Shown here: positions 44,134 to 56,472 of the stretch, piece by piece
Layout of the letters: the number at the start of each line of letters is the position of its first letter
How positions within the stretch are numbered: position 1 is the stretch's first letter
From: Sphingomonas sp.
GTDB lineage: Bacteria; Pseudomonadota; Alphaproteobacteria; Sphingomonadales; Sphingomonadaceae
NCBI RefSeq assembly: GCF_017745215.1
Contig: NZ_JAGHZV010000012.1
Location: 1-64,000 of the forward strand
Direction of reading: 5' to 3'
Length of the DNA: 64,000 nt
Position numbers and translations under genes: made by a program
Notes under the pieces: generated by a model
What the model saw: only the letters and a program-made list of their open reading frames with translations
Databases searched by the model: none
Told to the model about the DNA's origin: nothing

Positions 44134-46311
44134 ATGCCGTTCCTGCCGCTGCTGCTTCTCGCAGCCGCCGTGCCCGACGAGGCACCCGAAGAACAGAACC
44201 CCGCGATCGTCGTCACCGGCGAGAGCGCCAGGATCGAGAATCCGCCCGCGACCGCCGCTTCGGTCGACGCCGAGACCATCGCCACGACGGTCAATGCGAT
44301 GAACGTCGAGGACGCGCTCAAATATCTCCCCAGCCTCGTGCTGCGGAAGCGCCACATCGGCGACACCCAGGCGCCGCTCGCCACACGCACTTCGGGGCTC
44401 GGCGCCAGCGCACGCAGCCTCGTCTATGCCGACGGGGTGCTGCTCTCGGCGCTGATCGGCAACAACAATACCAGCGCCTCGCCGCGCTGGGGGATGGTGA
44501 GCACCGAGGAGATTGCGCGGATCGACGTGCTCTACGGCCCCTATTCGGCCGCCTATCCGGGCAATTCGATCGGGGCGGTGGTGAAGATCACCACACGCCT
44601 CCCCGACCGGCTCGAAGCGACGGCCAATGCCGGGGTGAACGTCCAGCCGTTCCGCCTCTACGGCACCGATCGCGTGCTCTCGTCCTTCCAGCTGGGCGGC
44701 ACGATCGGCGATCGCTTCGGCCCTCTCGCGTTCTTCGCCAGCGTCGACCATGTCGACAGCCAGGGCCAGCCGCTCGGCTTCGTTACTGCCGCGCGCGGGC
44801 CGGGCGGCGGCTATGACGATTTGAGCCGTATCGGCCAGCCGATCCGCGTGATCGGCGCGAGCGGGTTCGAGCAGCAGGTCCAGGATCGTATCAAGCTCAA
44901 GGCAGCGCTCGACCTCGCTTCCGATCTGCGGCTGACCTATGTCGTCGGGCGCTTCCGCAACGACACCGACGCCACCGTCGAGAGCTATCTCCGCGACGCC
45001 GCCGGCCTGCCGAACTACAGCAGCGCCTTCGCCAGCGGCATCTACCGCACCGAACAGGCGCATTGGTCGCATAGCCTTTCGCTGACGGGCGGGAGCGCGG
45101 GCTTCGACTGGCAGCTGATCGGCACGCTCTACCATGTCGCCCGAGACGAGCAGCGCGTCGCCGGCACGGCGCCGCCCGCCGGCGCGGCCGGGGGCAGGGG
45201 CACGATCACGCGACTCGACGGCACCGGCTGGCAGACGCTCGACGCCAAGGGTGGCTGGCGCCTGGGCGGCGCGCACCGCCTCGGCTTCGGCGCGCACGCC
45301 GACTGGTTCGCGCTCGACAGCCGGCGCTACGATACCGCCGACTGGCTGCGCGGCACGCCCGGCGCGCTCAACCTCCGGTCGGCGGGCCGGACGCGCACGC
45401 TCGCGTTCTGGGCGCAGGACGAATGGATGTTCGCGCCGGCGCTCGCGCTCACATTCGGCGTGCGCCAGGAATGGTGGCGCGCCTCGGCGGGGCTCAATTA
45501 CTCGCTGAGCCCGCTGGTGGGGCCCGTCGCCCAGCCCGGACTCTCCGCCGTCCGCTTCTCGCCCAAGGCCTCGCTCGCCTGGGATGTCGCCGCCGCCTGG
45601 CGTATCCGCCTCTCGGCCGGCCAGGCGTGGCGCTTCCCGACGGTCGGCGAGCTCTACCAGATCGTCACCACGCCGGTTCCCGCGGTGCCGAACCCCAACC
45701 TCCGCCCCGAGCGCGCCCGTTCGGCTGAGTTGGCCTTCGAGTGGCACGACGCGCACGGCACGCTCCGCCTCTCGCTGTTCGACGAGCAAGTGAAGGACGC
45801 GCTGATCTCGCAGACCGGCCCGTTGCCCGGCAGCAGCCAGCTCGGCACCTATGTCCAGAACGTCGACCGCACCCGCGCCCGCGGCGTCGAGTTCGTCGCC
45901 ACGCGCATCGATGCCGTCCCCGGCGTCGATCTGTCGGGCAGCGTCACCTACGCCGACGCCATCACCAAGGGTGATGCCGCCTTCCCCGGCGCGGTCGGCA
46001 AGCGGCTCCCCAGCGTGCCGCGCTGGAAGCTCAGCGGCGTCGCGACCTGGCGCCCGGCCGAGAGCGTCTCGCTCACCGCCGCCGCGCGTTACGCCAGCCG
46101 CAACTATGGCGCGCTCGACAACAGCGATATCGTCGGCAACACTTATCAGGGCTTCTACAAATATCTCGTCGTCGACATCCGCGCCCGGTTCCGGCTGAGC
46201 AGGCATGTCGAGTTCGGCCTTGGCGCCGACAATCTCGGCAACGACAGATACTTTCTCTTCCACCCCTTCCCGCAGCGCAGCCTCACGGCCGATATGAAGG
46301 TCGTGCTGTGA
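44134..46311 (+). CDS. TonB-dependent receptor, probable metal (copper or iron chelate) uptake
   Basis: A 725-residue receptor with signal peptide, TonB-box-like AIVVTGE, plug domain (ALKYLPSLVLRKRHIGD ... VLYGPYSAAYPGNSIGAVVKITT) and a barrel ending MKVVL. No cobalamin riboswitch or Fur box is obvious upstream. The flanks argue for metal uptake: DUF2946 before, and a PepSY protein whose GTG overlaps this stop by four bases. OprC/NosA-type copper receptors have such neighbours, but siderophore receptors also pair with PepSY reductases, so copper is not certain. Confidence 0.88.
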   Translation: MPFLPLLLLAAAVPDEAPEEQNPAIVVTGESARIENPPATAASVDAETIATTVNAMNVEDALKYLPSLVLRKRHIGDTQAPLATRTSGLGASARSLVYADGVLLSALIGNNNTSASPRWGMVSTEEIARIDVLYGPYSAAYPGNSIGAVVKITTRLPDRLEATANAGVNVQPFRLYGTDRVLSSFQLGGTIGDRFGPLAFFASVDHVDSQGQPLGFVTAARGPGGGYDDLSRIGQPIRVIGASGFEQQVQDRIKLKAALDLASDLRLTYVVGRFRNDTDATVESYLRDAAGLPNYSSAFASGIYRTEQAHWSHSLSLTGGSAGFDWQLIGTLYHVARDEQRVAGTAPPAGAAGGRGTITRLDGTGWQTLDAKGGWRLGGAHRLGFGAHADWFALDSRRYDTADWLRGTPGALNLRSAGRTRTLAFWAQDEWMFAPALALTFGVRQEWWRASAGLNYSLSPLVGPVAQPGLSAVRFSPKASLAWDVAAAWRIRLSAGQAWRFPTVGELYQIVTTPVPAVPNPNLRPERARSAELAFEWHDAHGTLRLSLFDEQVKDALISQTGPLPGSSQLGTYVQNVDRTRARGVEFVATRIDAVPGVDLSGSVTYADAITKGDAAFPGAVGKRLPSVPRWKLSGVATWRPAESVSLTAAARYASRNYGALDNSDIVGNTYQGFYKYLVVDIRARFRLSRHVEFGLGADNLGNDRYFLFHPFPQRSLTADMKVVL

Positions 46312-47606
46312 GCCCCGGCAGCCTCCGCCGCGCCGCCTGGCGTTGGCATTTCTATGCCGGGCTGATCGTGCTCCCGATGCTGCTCTGGCTCGCCGCCACC
46401 GGAGCGCTCTACCTCTACAAGCCCGAGATCGAGGCGTGGCTCTATGCCAAGTGGAGCCACGTCGAGCCCGCCGCGCGGCCGATGCGGCTCGACGCGATGA
46501 TCGCCACGGTCGAACGCCAGTCGGGTGGCAAGGTTCGCCAGGTGATGCGCCCCGCCGCGTCCGACGCGAGCTGGCGGATGAGCCTCGCCATGCCCGGCGG
46601 CGGCAAGCGGCTCGCGTTCGTCGATCCCTATCGCGGGACCTTGCTCGGCAGCGTCGCGGGGGGCGGCGCGATGGCAACGGTCAAGGACCTCCACAGCCTC
46701 GCGATTACTGGTCCGATCGGCAATGCGCTGGTCGAGATCGTCGCGGGCTGGGCGATCGTGCTTGTCGTGACTGGCCTCTGGCTCTGGTGGCCGCGGCGCG
46801 GGAGTCCCGTCGTCGCGTTGCGGGGAAAACCCTCGGGCCGGCTGTTCTGGCGCGACCTCCATGCGGCGGTCGGGCTGTTCGGCGGCGGCGTGATCCTGTT
46901 CCTCGCGCTCACCGGCATGCCCTGGACGGGCGTGGCGGGGAAGAGTCTCCAGGCATGGGTCGCGGACCACGGCCTCGGCCGCCCCGCCGCCGGGGCGTAC
47001 TCCGTCGGCGGGCACGCCGGCCACGCGATGGGCGCCGAGAGTCTGCCCTGGTCCATGCAGGCGACACCGCCGCCTGCCAATCTGGCGCACGGGGGCAGGG
47101 CAAGCGCACAGCAGTCTGCCGAGGCTGCGGCCTGGGCAGGCCTCGCCGCGCCCTGGACGCTCACGCTCCCCGTAGCGCCCGGCGCGCCCTATCAATTCTC
47201 CGCGGCGATCGTCCGGGCCGAGGACGCGCATGTCGTCGCGATCGACTCGGCCAGCGGTCGCGAGTTGCGGGACGTGCGCTACTGGGGGTTCGGCGCCGGC
47301 GCGCGCTGGATCGAATGGGGCATCGCCGCGCACCAGGGCCAGCAATATGGCGAACCCAATCGCCTCGTCATGCTGTTCGGCTGCCTCGCGCTCTGGGCGC
47401 TGGCGCTGACCGGCCCCTTGCTCTGGTGGAAGCGCCGCAACGGCCGTGGCCTCGCCGCGCCGCCCGCCGCCGACTCGCGCAGCCCGCGCGTCGTCGCGGC
47501 GCTGATGCTCGCGCTCGGCCTGCTGCTCCCGCTCACGGGCATCACCATGATCGCCGCGCTCGCCGGCGAGCAGCTGTGGCGAAGACTGGAGCGCCTAATC
47601 GCGTAA
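46308..47606 (+). CDS. PepSY-domain membrane protein (putative ferric/cupric-chelate reductase)
   Basis: A 432-residue inner-membrane protein with four hydrophobic segments: WHFYAGLIVLPMLLWLAATGALYLYKPEIEAWL at the start (fixed by family resemblance), ALVEIVAGWAIVLVVTGLWLWWPRR, a third near residue 195 and a fourth near 365. PepSY-like periplasmic segments lie between. Members of this group reduce metal chelates delivered by TonB receptors. The central loop has several His and Met residues (HAGHAMGAE). GTG start overlaps the receptor stop, so it is coupled to it. Confidence 0.88.
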   Translation: MSPGSLRRAAWRWHFYAGLIVLPMLLWLAATGALYLYKPEIEAWLYAKWSHVEPAARPMRLDAMIATVERQSGGKVRQVMRPAASDASWRMSLAMPGGGKRLAFVDPYRGTLLGSVAGGGAMATVKDLHSLAITGPIGNALVEIVAGWAIVLVVTGLWLWWPRRGSPVVALRGKPSGRLFWRDLHAAVGLFGGGVILFLALTGMPWTGVAGKSLQAWVADHGLGRPAAGAYSVGGHAGHAMGAESLPWSMQATPPPANLAHGGRASAQQSAEAAAWAGLAAPWTLTLPVAPGAPYQFSAAIVRAEDAHVVAIDSASGRELRDVRYWGFGAGARWIEWGIAAHQGQQYGEPNRLVMLFGCLALWALALTGPLLWWKRRNGRGLAAPPAADSRSPRVVAALMLALGLLLPLTGITMIAALAGEQLWRRLERLIA

Positions 47607-47727
47607 AGCCGCTTGTTGCCGGCCTGTGTCTGCGATGGCATTTGCGCCAAGGGGTTGGGGGCATCATGCTAGCGAAATCATGCGGTTATTGCGCCGCGAC
47701 GCTCGTCGTCGCGTTGGCCCCGCCACT

Positions 47728-48993
47728 TCAATAGTCGACGTAATAGTCCTTGGGGAACGCTTCGCCGGCGAACGCCTTCTTGGTCGTCCAGGCCAGCGCG
47801 GGGTCGGTCCAGTAGCTGTCGCCGGCGGGCAGGCCGAGCGCCATCAGGCTGAGCGAGGTCAGGTACATGCTGCCCGCGTTCGAATACCAGTCGCCGAGCT
47901 TGGGCAGATGGCCGGTGAAGCCGATCGTGAGATAGCCGCGCTCGTCGAAATTGGTCGGGAAGCGGAACACCGCGCGCTGGGCGGCGAGCGTCGCGCCGCG
48001 GATCTGGCCCTCGGGAAGCGACGCGGGCAGCTTCTTGCGCCACGCCAGCAGCCCCAGCGGCTGGAACACCGCGGTGCGATAGGTGAGCGAGCGCCCGATC
48101 GGGGCATAGCCGCCGTCGGTGCCGACCAGCCGCTCGAGATGCTCGCCGTAGCGCTGCATCCGCTTCACCGCCTGCTCGAGCAGCACCGGCGCGTCGAGGC
48201 TGTTGAACTTGGCCTTGGTCGCGACGAGCACTTCGAGGATCTCGACCAGCATCGGATGGATCACGTAGGAGCCATAATGATCGAAATGGAAGTGCGGCCC
48301 ATCGGCATACCAGCCGTCGCCGACATACCATTCGTTGACCTTGCGCACCGCGAGGTCGATGCGCACCGGGTCCCAGTCCTCGCCCGCCCAGAGCAGGAAC
48401 GCTTCGTTCATCGCCGCGAAGAGCAGCCAGTTGGTATAGGGCGGCGAGAAGCGGCGGACGCCCTTGATCTCGGTGACGATGCGCTGCTGCGTCGCCTTGT
48501 CGAGCGCTTTCCACAGGCCCGGCGCGCGCATCAGCGCGTTGGTGAAATAGGCGGAATCGACCAGCGCCTGCGGGGCGTCGTTCCACAGCAGATAGTCGGG
48601 GCTCGAGGGATCGACCGAATGGGCGTAGCTGGCGAGCGCCTGGTCGCGCAGCGTCGCGCGGAGCTTGCCTTCGGGGGTGGCGTCGTCGGGGAGTGCGAGC
48701 CAGGGCGCGAGGCCCGCGATCAGCCGGCCGAACGCTTCGAGATAGCCGACGCGGGGGTTGCGCCCGTCCCAGGTGGGGCTGAGCTCGGGCTTCCAGCTCG
48801 CCTGGAGCCTGCCCTGCGACATCGGCCCGAGCACCGGCGTCGCCATCTTCGCGAGCAGGTCGAGCATGTAGCGGCGGTCGGCGGCGCCGTCAGGCACCAC
48901 CGGATCGCGGGGGGCTGCACTGGCGCGCCCTGAGGCGACCGCGGCGAGCGTGCCGGCGCCGAGCGCCGAGGCGAGGAAATTGCGACGTTCCAC
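47728..48993 (-). CDS. DUF2264 family protein (possible glycoside hydrolase)
   Basis: A 421-residue exported enzyme-like protein. The N terminus has a Tat-type signal (ERRNFLASALGAGTL). The body is an (alpha/alpha) barrel-like DUF2264 domain with blocks WDGRNPRVGYLEAFGRLIAG, YTNWLLFAAMNEAFLLWAG, GDGWYADGPHFHFDHYGSYVIHPML and GDSYWTDPALAWT. DUF2264 proteins occur in pectin and uronate-rich glycan loci; I recall a link to a beta-glucuronidase family, but am not certain. It lies downstream of GH2 and DUF4861 on the same strand, separated from DUF4861 by a repeat. GTG start follows GGAG. Confidence 0.85.
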   Translation of the reverse strand: MERRNFLASALGAGTLAAVASGRASAAPRDPVVPDGAADRRYMLDLLAKMATPVLGPMSQGRLQASWKPELSPTWDGRNPRVGYLEAFGRLIAGLAPWLALPDDATPEGKLRATLRDQALASYAHSVDPSSPDYLLWNDAPQALVDSAYFTNALMRAPGLWKALDKATQQRIVTEIKGVRRFSPPYTNWLLFAAMNEAFLLWAGEDWDPVRIDLAVRKVNEWYVGDGWYADGPHFHFDHYGSYVIHPMLVEILEVLVATKAKFNSLDAPVLLEQAVKRMQRYGEHLERLVGTDGGYAPIGRSLTYRTAVFQPLGLLAWRKKLPASLPEGQIRGATLAAQRAVFRFPTNFDERGYLTIGFTGHLPKLGDWYSNAGSMYLTSLSLMALGLPAGDSYWTDPALAWTTKKAFAGEAFPKDYYVDY

Positions 48994-49041
48994 TGAAGCG
49001 ACTCCGAAGGACGGGTTGGCGTGAGGTGACTTCGATCCGAT

Positions 49042-49069
49042 CGTCATCCCGGCTTTCGCCGGGATGACG
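49042..49069. repeat. Short palindromic repeat (CGTCATCCCGGC family)
   Basis: A perfect CGTCATCCCGGC-TTTC-GCCGGGATGACG hairpin inside the GH2-DUF4861-DUF2264 operon, between the last two genes. It could trim or stabilise the mRNA and lower expression of DUF2264 relative to the others. Confidence 0.9.
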
Positions 49070-49096
49070 GTGTATTTCAGGCTGCGCCGTCCCATT

Positions 49097-53312
<4,216 letters not shown>

Positions 53313-53321
53313 TTCTGGAGA

Positions 53322-53333
53322 TTGATATGACAA
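53322..53333. promoter_or_regulatory. Candidate GntR operator half-site at the regulator start
   Basis: TTGATATGACAA spans the ATG of the GntR gene and contains ATGACAA, the complement of the TTGTCAT found before the TonB receptor at 56379. It could mediate autoregulation. Confidence 0.35.
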
Positions 53334-54106
53334 GTCGGACTGCCGCGGTGCGGGCGGGAGGCGACATCGGAGAGGAGAGCGGGCGCGGCGCGTCGCTGAC
53401 CGACGAGCTCTACACCAAGCTCGAGGCGCGCATCCGGTCGGGCGAGCTGCTGCCGGGCTCGCGGCTGCCGACCCAGAAGGAGATCGCGCTGGCGGAGAAC
53501 GTCAGCCGCACCGTGGTGCGCGAGGCGGTGGCGCGGCTTGCCGCGCACGGGCTGACGGTGTCGCGCCAGGGCTCGGGCGTGTTCGTGGCGGACGACGCCG
53601 AGCCGCGCGCCTTCCAGATCACCCGCGACGAGCTCGGCGAGCTGGCCGACGTGATCAAGCTGCTCGAGATGCGGCTCGCGGTCGAGACCGAGATGGCGGG
53701 GCTGGCGGCGGCGCGGCGCACCACCGACGACATCGCCGCGATCCAGGAAGCGCTGCAGCAGATCGTCGAATCGCAGCATGATCCGGTGGCGGCGGCGAAG
53801 GCCGATGCGGCCTTCCACCTCGCGATCGCGCAGGCGACGCAGAATGATTATTACGTCCGCTTCGTCGAGTTCCTCGGCCTGCGGCTGGTGCCGCCGCGCA
53901 ACCTGTATCTCCGCGACCAGCCCGAGCCGGCGCACGACGCTTATGTCGCCAAGGTCCATGCCGAGCATGAGGCGATCGTCGATGCGATCGTGCGGATGGA
54001 TTCGGTGCGGGCGCGCGAGGCGGCGCGGCATCACATGCAGGAGAGCCTGACGCGGCACTCGATGCTGAGCGCGGCGGCGCGGCTGCGGGGGCGGGCTGGG
54101 AACTAG
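53327..54106 (+). CDS. GntR-family regulator, FadR (FCD) subfamily
   Basis: A 259-residue repressor. A ~20-residue flexible leader precedes a winged helix-turn-helix (LYTKLEARIRSGELLPGSRLPTQ, VSRTVVREAVARLAAHGLTVSRQGSGVFV) and an all-helical FCD effector domain with metal-site residues (E/H in FHLAIAQATQN, KVHAEHEAIV, ARHHMQESL). Family members sense sugar acids such as uronates. Divergent from GH2 and upstream of GH105, it is the natural local regulator of the pectin genes; a related half-site lies near its targets. GGAG precedes the ATG. Confidence 0.93.
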   Translation: MTSRTAAVRAGGDIGEESGRGASLTDELYTKLEARIRSGELLPGSRLPTQKEIALAENVSRTVVREAVARLAAHGLTVSRQGSGVFVADDAEPRAFQITRDELGELADVIKLLEMRLAVETEMAGLAAARRTTDDIAAIQEALQQIVESQHDPVAAAKADAAFHLAIAQATQNDYYVRFVEFLGLRLVPPRNLYLRDQPEPAHDAYVAKVHAEHEAIVDAIVRMDSVRAREAARHHMQESLTRHSMLSAAARLRGRAGN

Positions 54107-54121
54107 GCCCATCCTCCCAGT

Positions 54122-54203
54122 CGTCATCCCGGCGAAAGCCGGGACCCAGGGTCGCGAGGGATGTCCTCTGTAACCCTGGGTCCCGGCTTTCGCCGGGATG
54201 ACG
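54122..54203. repeat. Long double-palindrome repeat (CGTCATCCCGGC family)
   Basis: 82 bases: outer arms CGTCATCCCGGCGAAAGCC and complement, inner CCCAGGGT / ACCCTGGG, and an apex of about 18 bases. It separates the GntR gene from the GH105 gene. Confidence 0.9.
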
Positions 54204-54232
54204 GTAGGGGAGATTGACCGCTTCCCCAAAAC

Positions 54233-54243
54233 TTATATGATAA
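54233..54243 (+). promoter_or_regulatory. Candidate GntR operator half-site before the GH105 gene
   Basis: TTATATGATAA, 40 bases before the GH105 ATG, includes ATGATAA, one base from the ATGACAA at the regulator start. Confidence 0.4.
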
Positions 54244-54282
54244 CTTTGCGGGCAGGAAGTCCCGTGCCGGAGAGGAACCCCA

Positions 54283-55434
54283 ATGAGCCTGTGTCGACTG
54301 GCGGCCCTCGCGCTGCTGTGCCTCTCGCCCGCGATCGCGCACGCCCAGGCGCACAAGCCCGCCGCCACCCGCCCGCTAGCGCGCGAGCCGATCGCGCTCG
54401 CGACGAAGCTCGCCAACTGGCAGCTCGACCATATGGACGGCGCGGAGCACGTCTCGCGCGTCACTACCGAGACGAAGAACCCTCGCGCCTGGGAACAGGC
54501 CGTCTTCTGGATCGGCGTCACCGCGCTCGCCGACGCGGGCAATTCGCCCGAGCTGCGCAAGGCGGTGCTCGACATGGGCCGCGCCAACCAGTGGCTGCCC
54601 GCGCGCCGGCCCTTCCACGCCGACGACCTCGTCATCACCCAGAGCTACCTCTGGGCCGCCGGCCATGGCGCGGGCCCCGCCGCGATCGGCCCGACGCGCA
54701 AGGCGTTCGACTATATCCTCGCGCACCGCCCGCGCGTCACGCTCGCCTTCTACCAGCCGCCGTCGGGCTATGACGACACCGAATGCCTCAAGCGCTGGTG
54801 CTGGTGCGACGCGCTGTTCATGGCCCCGCCGGCGATGGTCGAGCTCTCGCGCCAGACCGGTGATCGCCGGTATCGCGATTACGCCATGCGCGAATATTGG
54901 GCGACGACCGACTTCCTCTTCGACCCCGCCGAGCACCTCTTCTACCGCGACAGCCGCTTCTTCGAGCGCCGCGATGCGCAGAACCGCAAGCAGTTCTGGA
55001 GCCGCGGCAACGGCTGGGTGTTCGCCGGCATGGCGCGGATCATCCCGCTGCTCGAGAAGGGCAGCGCCGATCGCGTGCGGATGGAAGCGCTGTTCCGCGA
55101 GATGGCGGCGCGGCTCAAGGAGCTGCAGAAGCCCGACGGCTATTGGTCGCCCTCGCTGCTCGCGCCCGAGGACTCGCCGCCCGAGTCGAGCGGCACCGGC
55201 TTCTACACCTATGGCATCGCCTGGGGCATTCGCGCCGGGCTGCTCGACCGCAAGAGCTACGAGCCCGTCGCGCGGCGCGGCTGGGCGGCGCTGACCCGCG
55301 CGATCCAGCCCGACGGGCGGCTCGGCTGGGTGCAGCAGGTGAGCGACCGCCCCGAGAAGGTCGAGCCGAACGACACCCAATTCTATGGCGTCGGCGCCTT
55401 CCTGCTCGCCGCCACCCAGATCGCCGCGCTCTGA
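54283..55434 (+). CDS. Unsaturated rhamnogalacturonyl hydrolase, GH88/GH105 family
   Basis: A 383-residue enzyme with an (alpha/alpha)6 barrel. Signal peptide (cleavage near AHAQA). GH105 (YteR/YesR-type) blocks include TLAFYQPPSGYDDTE and WCWCDALFMAPPAMVEL, where Asp176 is at the place of the catalytic Asp, plus QFWSRGNGWVFAGM and GTGFYTYGIAWGI. It removes the unsaturated 4-deoxy-uronosyl residue left by pectate or rhamnogalacturonan lyases, feeding KduI encoded next. GGAGAGG precedes the ATG. It is 27 bases from kduI. Confidence 0.92.
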   Translation: MSLCRLAALALLCLSPAIAHAQAHKPAATRPLAREPIALATKLANWQLDHMDGAEHVSRVTTETKNPRAWEQAVFWIGVTALADAGNSPELRKAVLDMGRANQWLPARRPFHADDLVITQSYLWAAGHGAGPAAIGPTRKAFDYILAHRPRVTLAFYQPPSGYDDTECLKRWCWCDALFMAPPAMVELSRQTGDRRYRDYAMREYWATTDFLFDPAEHLFYRDSRFFERRDAQNRKQFWSRGNGWVFAGMARIIPLLEKGSADRVRMEALFREMAARLKELQKPDGYWSPSLLAPEDSPPESSGTGFYTYGIAWGIRAGLLDRKSYEPVARRGWAALTRAIQPDGRLGWVQQVSDRPEKVEPNDTQFYGVGAFLLAATQIAAL

Positions 55435-55461
55435 GCGCAGCCCGCGGCCCACGGAGACCCG

Positions 55462-56298
55462 ATGTTCGAGAAGATCTATTATGCGACGCACCCGGACATG
55501 ATGGCCGGGGCGTCCAACGAGGAATTGCGCGAGCGCTACCTCGTCACCCGGCTGTTCCGCGAGGGCGAGCTGGTGCTTACCTATTCGCATGGCGAGCGGT
55601 TCATCATCGGCGGGGCGGTGCCGGGATCGGGGACGCTCGCGCTGCCCGCGCACAGCGAGCCGCCGAGCGCGGCGGGGCATCCGCTGCTCGAGCGGCGCGA
55701 GCTGAGCGCGGTCAACATCGGCACGGCGCCCGGGACGGTGATCGTCGACGGGACGGCGTTCGAGCTCGCACCGCGCGAGGCGCTTTACGTCCCGATGGGA
55801 AGCGCGCTCGTGACGTTTGCGGGGCAGGGTGCGCGCTTCTATTTGCTCAGCGTGCCCGCGCATCGCGCCTTCCCGATCCGCAAGCTCTCGCTCGGCGACG
55901 TCGAGCCGATGGAGCGAGGCAGCCTCGAAACCTCGAACCTGCGCACCATCTACCAGCTGATCCTGCCGCACACTTGCGCGAGCGCGTCGCTGTGCCTCGG
56001 CATGACCGTGCTCGCGCCGGGATCGGTTTGGAACACGATGCCGCCGCACGTCCATGAGCGGCGCTCCGAGATCTACCTCTATTTCGATCTCGGCGAGGAC
56101 GACCGCGTCTTCCACTACATGGGCCAGCCCGACGCGCTCAGGCACCTGGTGATGGAGAATGAGGAAGCGGTGATCTCGCCGCCCTGGTCGGTCCACATGG
56201 GATCGGGCACGCGCGCCTACAGCTTCATCTGGGCGATGGCGGGCGAGAACCTCGATTACAACGACATGGACGTGCAGGACATCTGCCAGCTGCGCTGA
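55462..56298 (+). CDS. kduI: 5-Dehydro-4-deoxy-D-glucuronate isomerase KduI
   Basis: A 278-residue cupin-fold isomerase that converts 5-keto-4-deoxyuronate (DKI) to 2,5-diketo-3-deoxygluconate in pectin catabolism. Metal ligands fall exactly where they do in E. coli KduI: His196 and His198 ([10 protein letters not shown]), Glu203, and His245 ([10 protein letters not shown]), and the length is also 278. Cytoplasmic. GGAG precedes the ATG. The following steps (KduD, KdgK, KdgA) are not next to it. It follows GH105 in an apparent operon. Confidence 0.97.
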   Translation: MFEKIYYATHPDMMAGASNEELRERYLVTRLFREGELVLTYSHGERFIIGGAVPGSGTLALPAHSEPPSAAGHPLLERRELSAVNIGTAPGTVIVDGTAFELAPREALYVPMGSALVTFAGQGARFYLLSVPAHRAFPIRKLSLGDVEPMERGSLETSNLRTIYQLILPHTCASASLCLGMTVLAPGSVWNTMPPHVHERRSEIYLYFDLGEDDRVFHYMGQPDALRHLVMENEEAVISPPWSVHMGSGTRAYSFIWAMAGENLDYNDMDVQDICQLR

Positions 56299-56378
56299 GG
56301 TGGTTGTCCTATCAATGAACCCGTTTCCGTGCCGGATGCGGCGTTTTTGCCACAGTTGTGGCGCGTCCGCCCTAAAAG

Positions 56379-56392
56379 TTGTCATATAACTA
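56379..56392. promoter_or_regulatory. Candidate GntR operator before the pectin TonB receptor
   Basis: TTGTCATATAACTA: the left half TTGTCAT is the exact complement of the ATGACAA at the regulator start, and the right half is 5 of 7 to its mirror. It lies about 85 bases before the receptor ATG. Confidence 0.42.
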
Positions 56393-56472
56393 TTGCGGTT
56401 TTTAGCGGGGCTGATATGGGTCCGCCATCGGAAGAAGCCGCAAGGCTCGCGATCCACCTTGGGGAGGCATGC

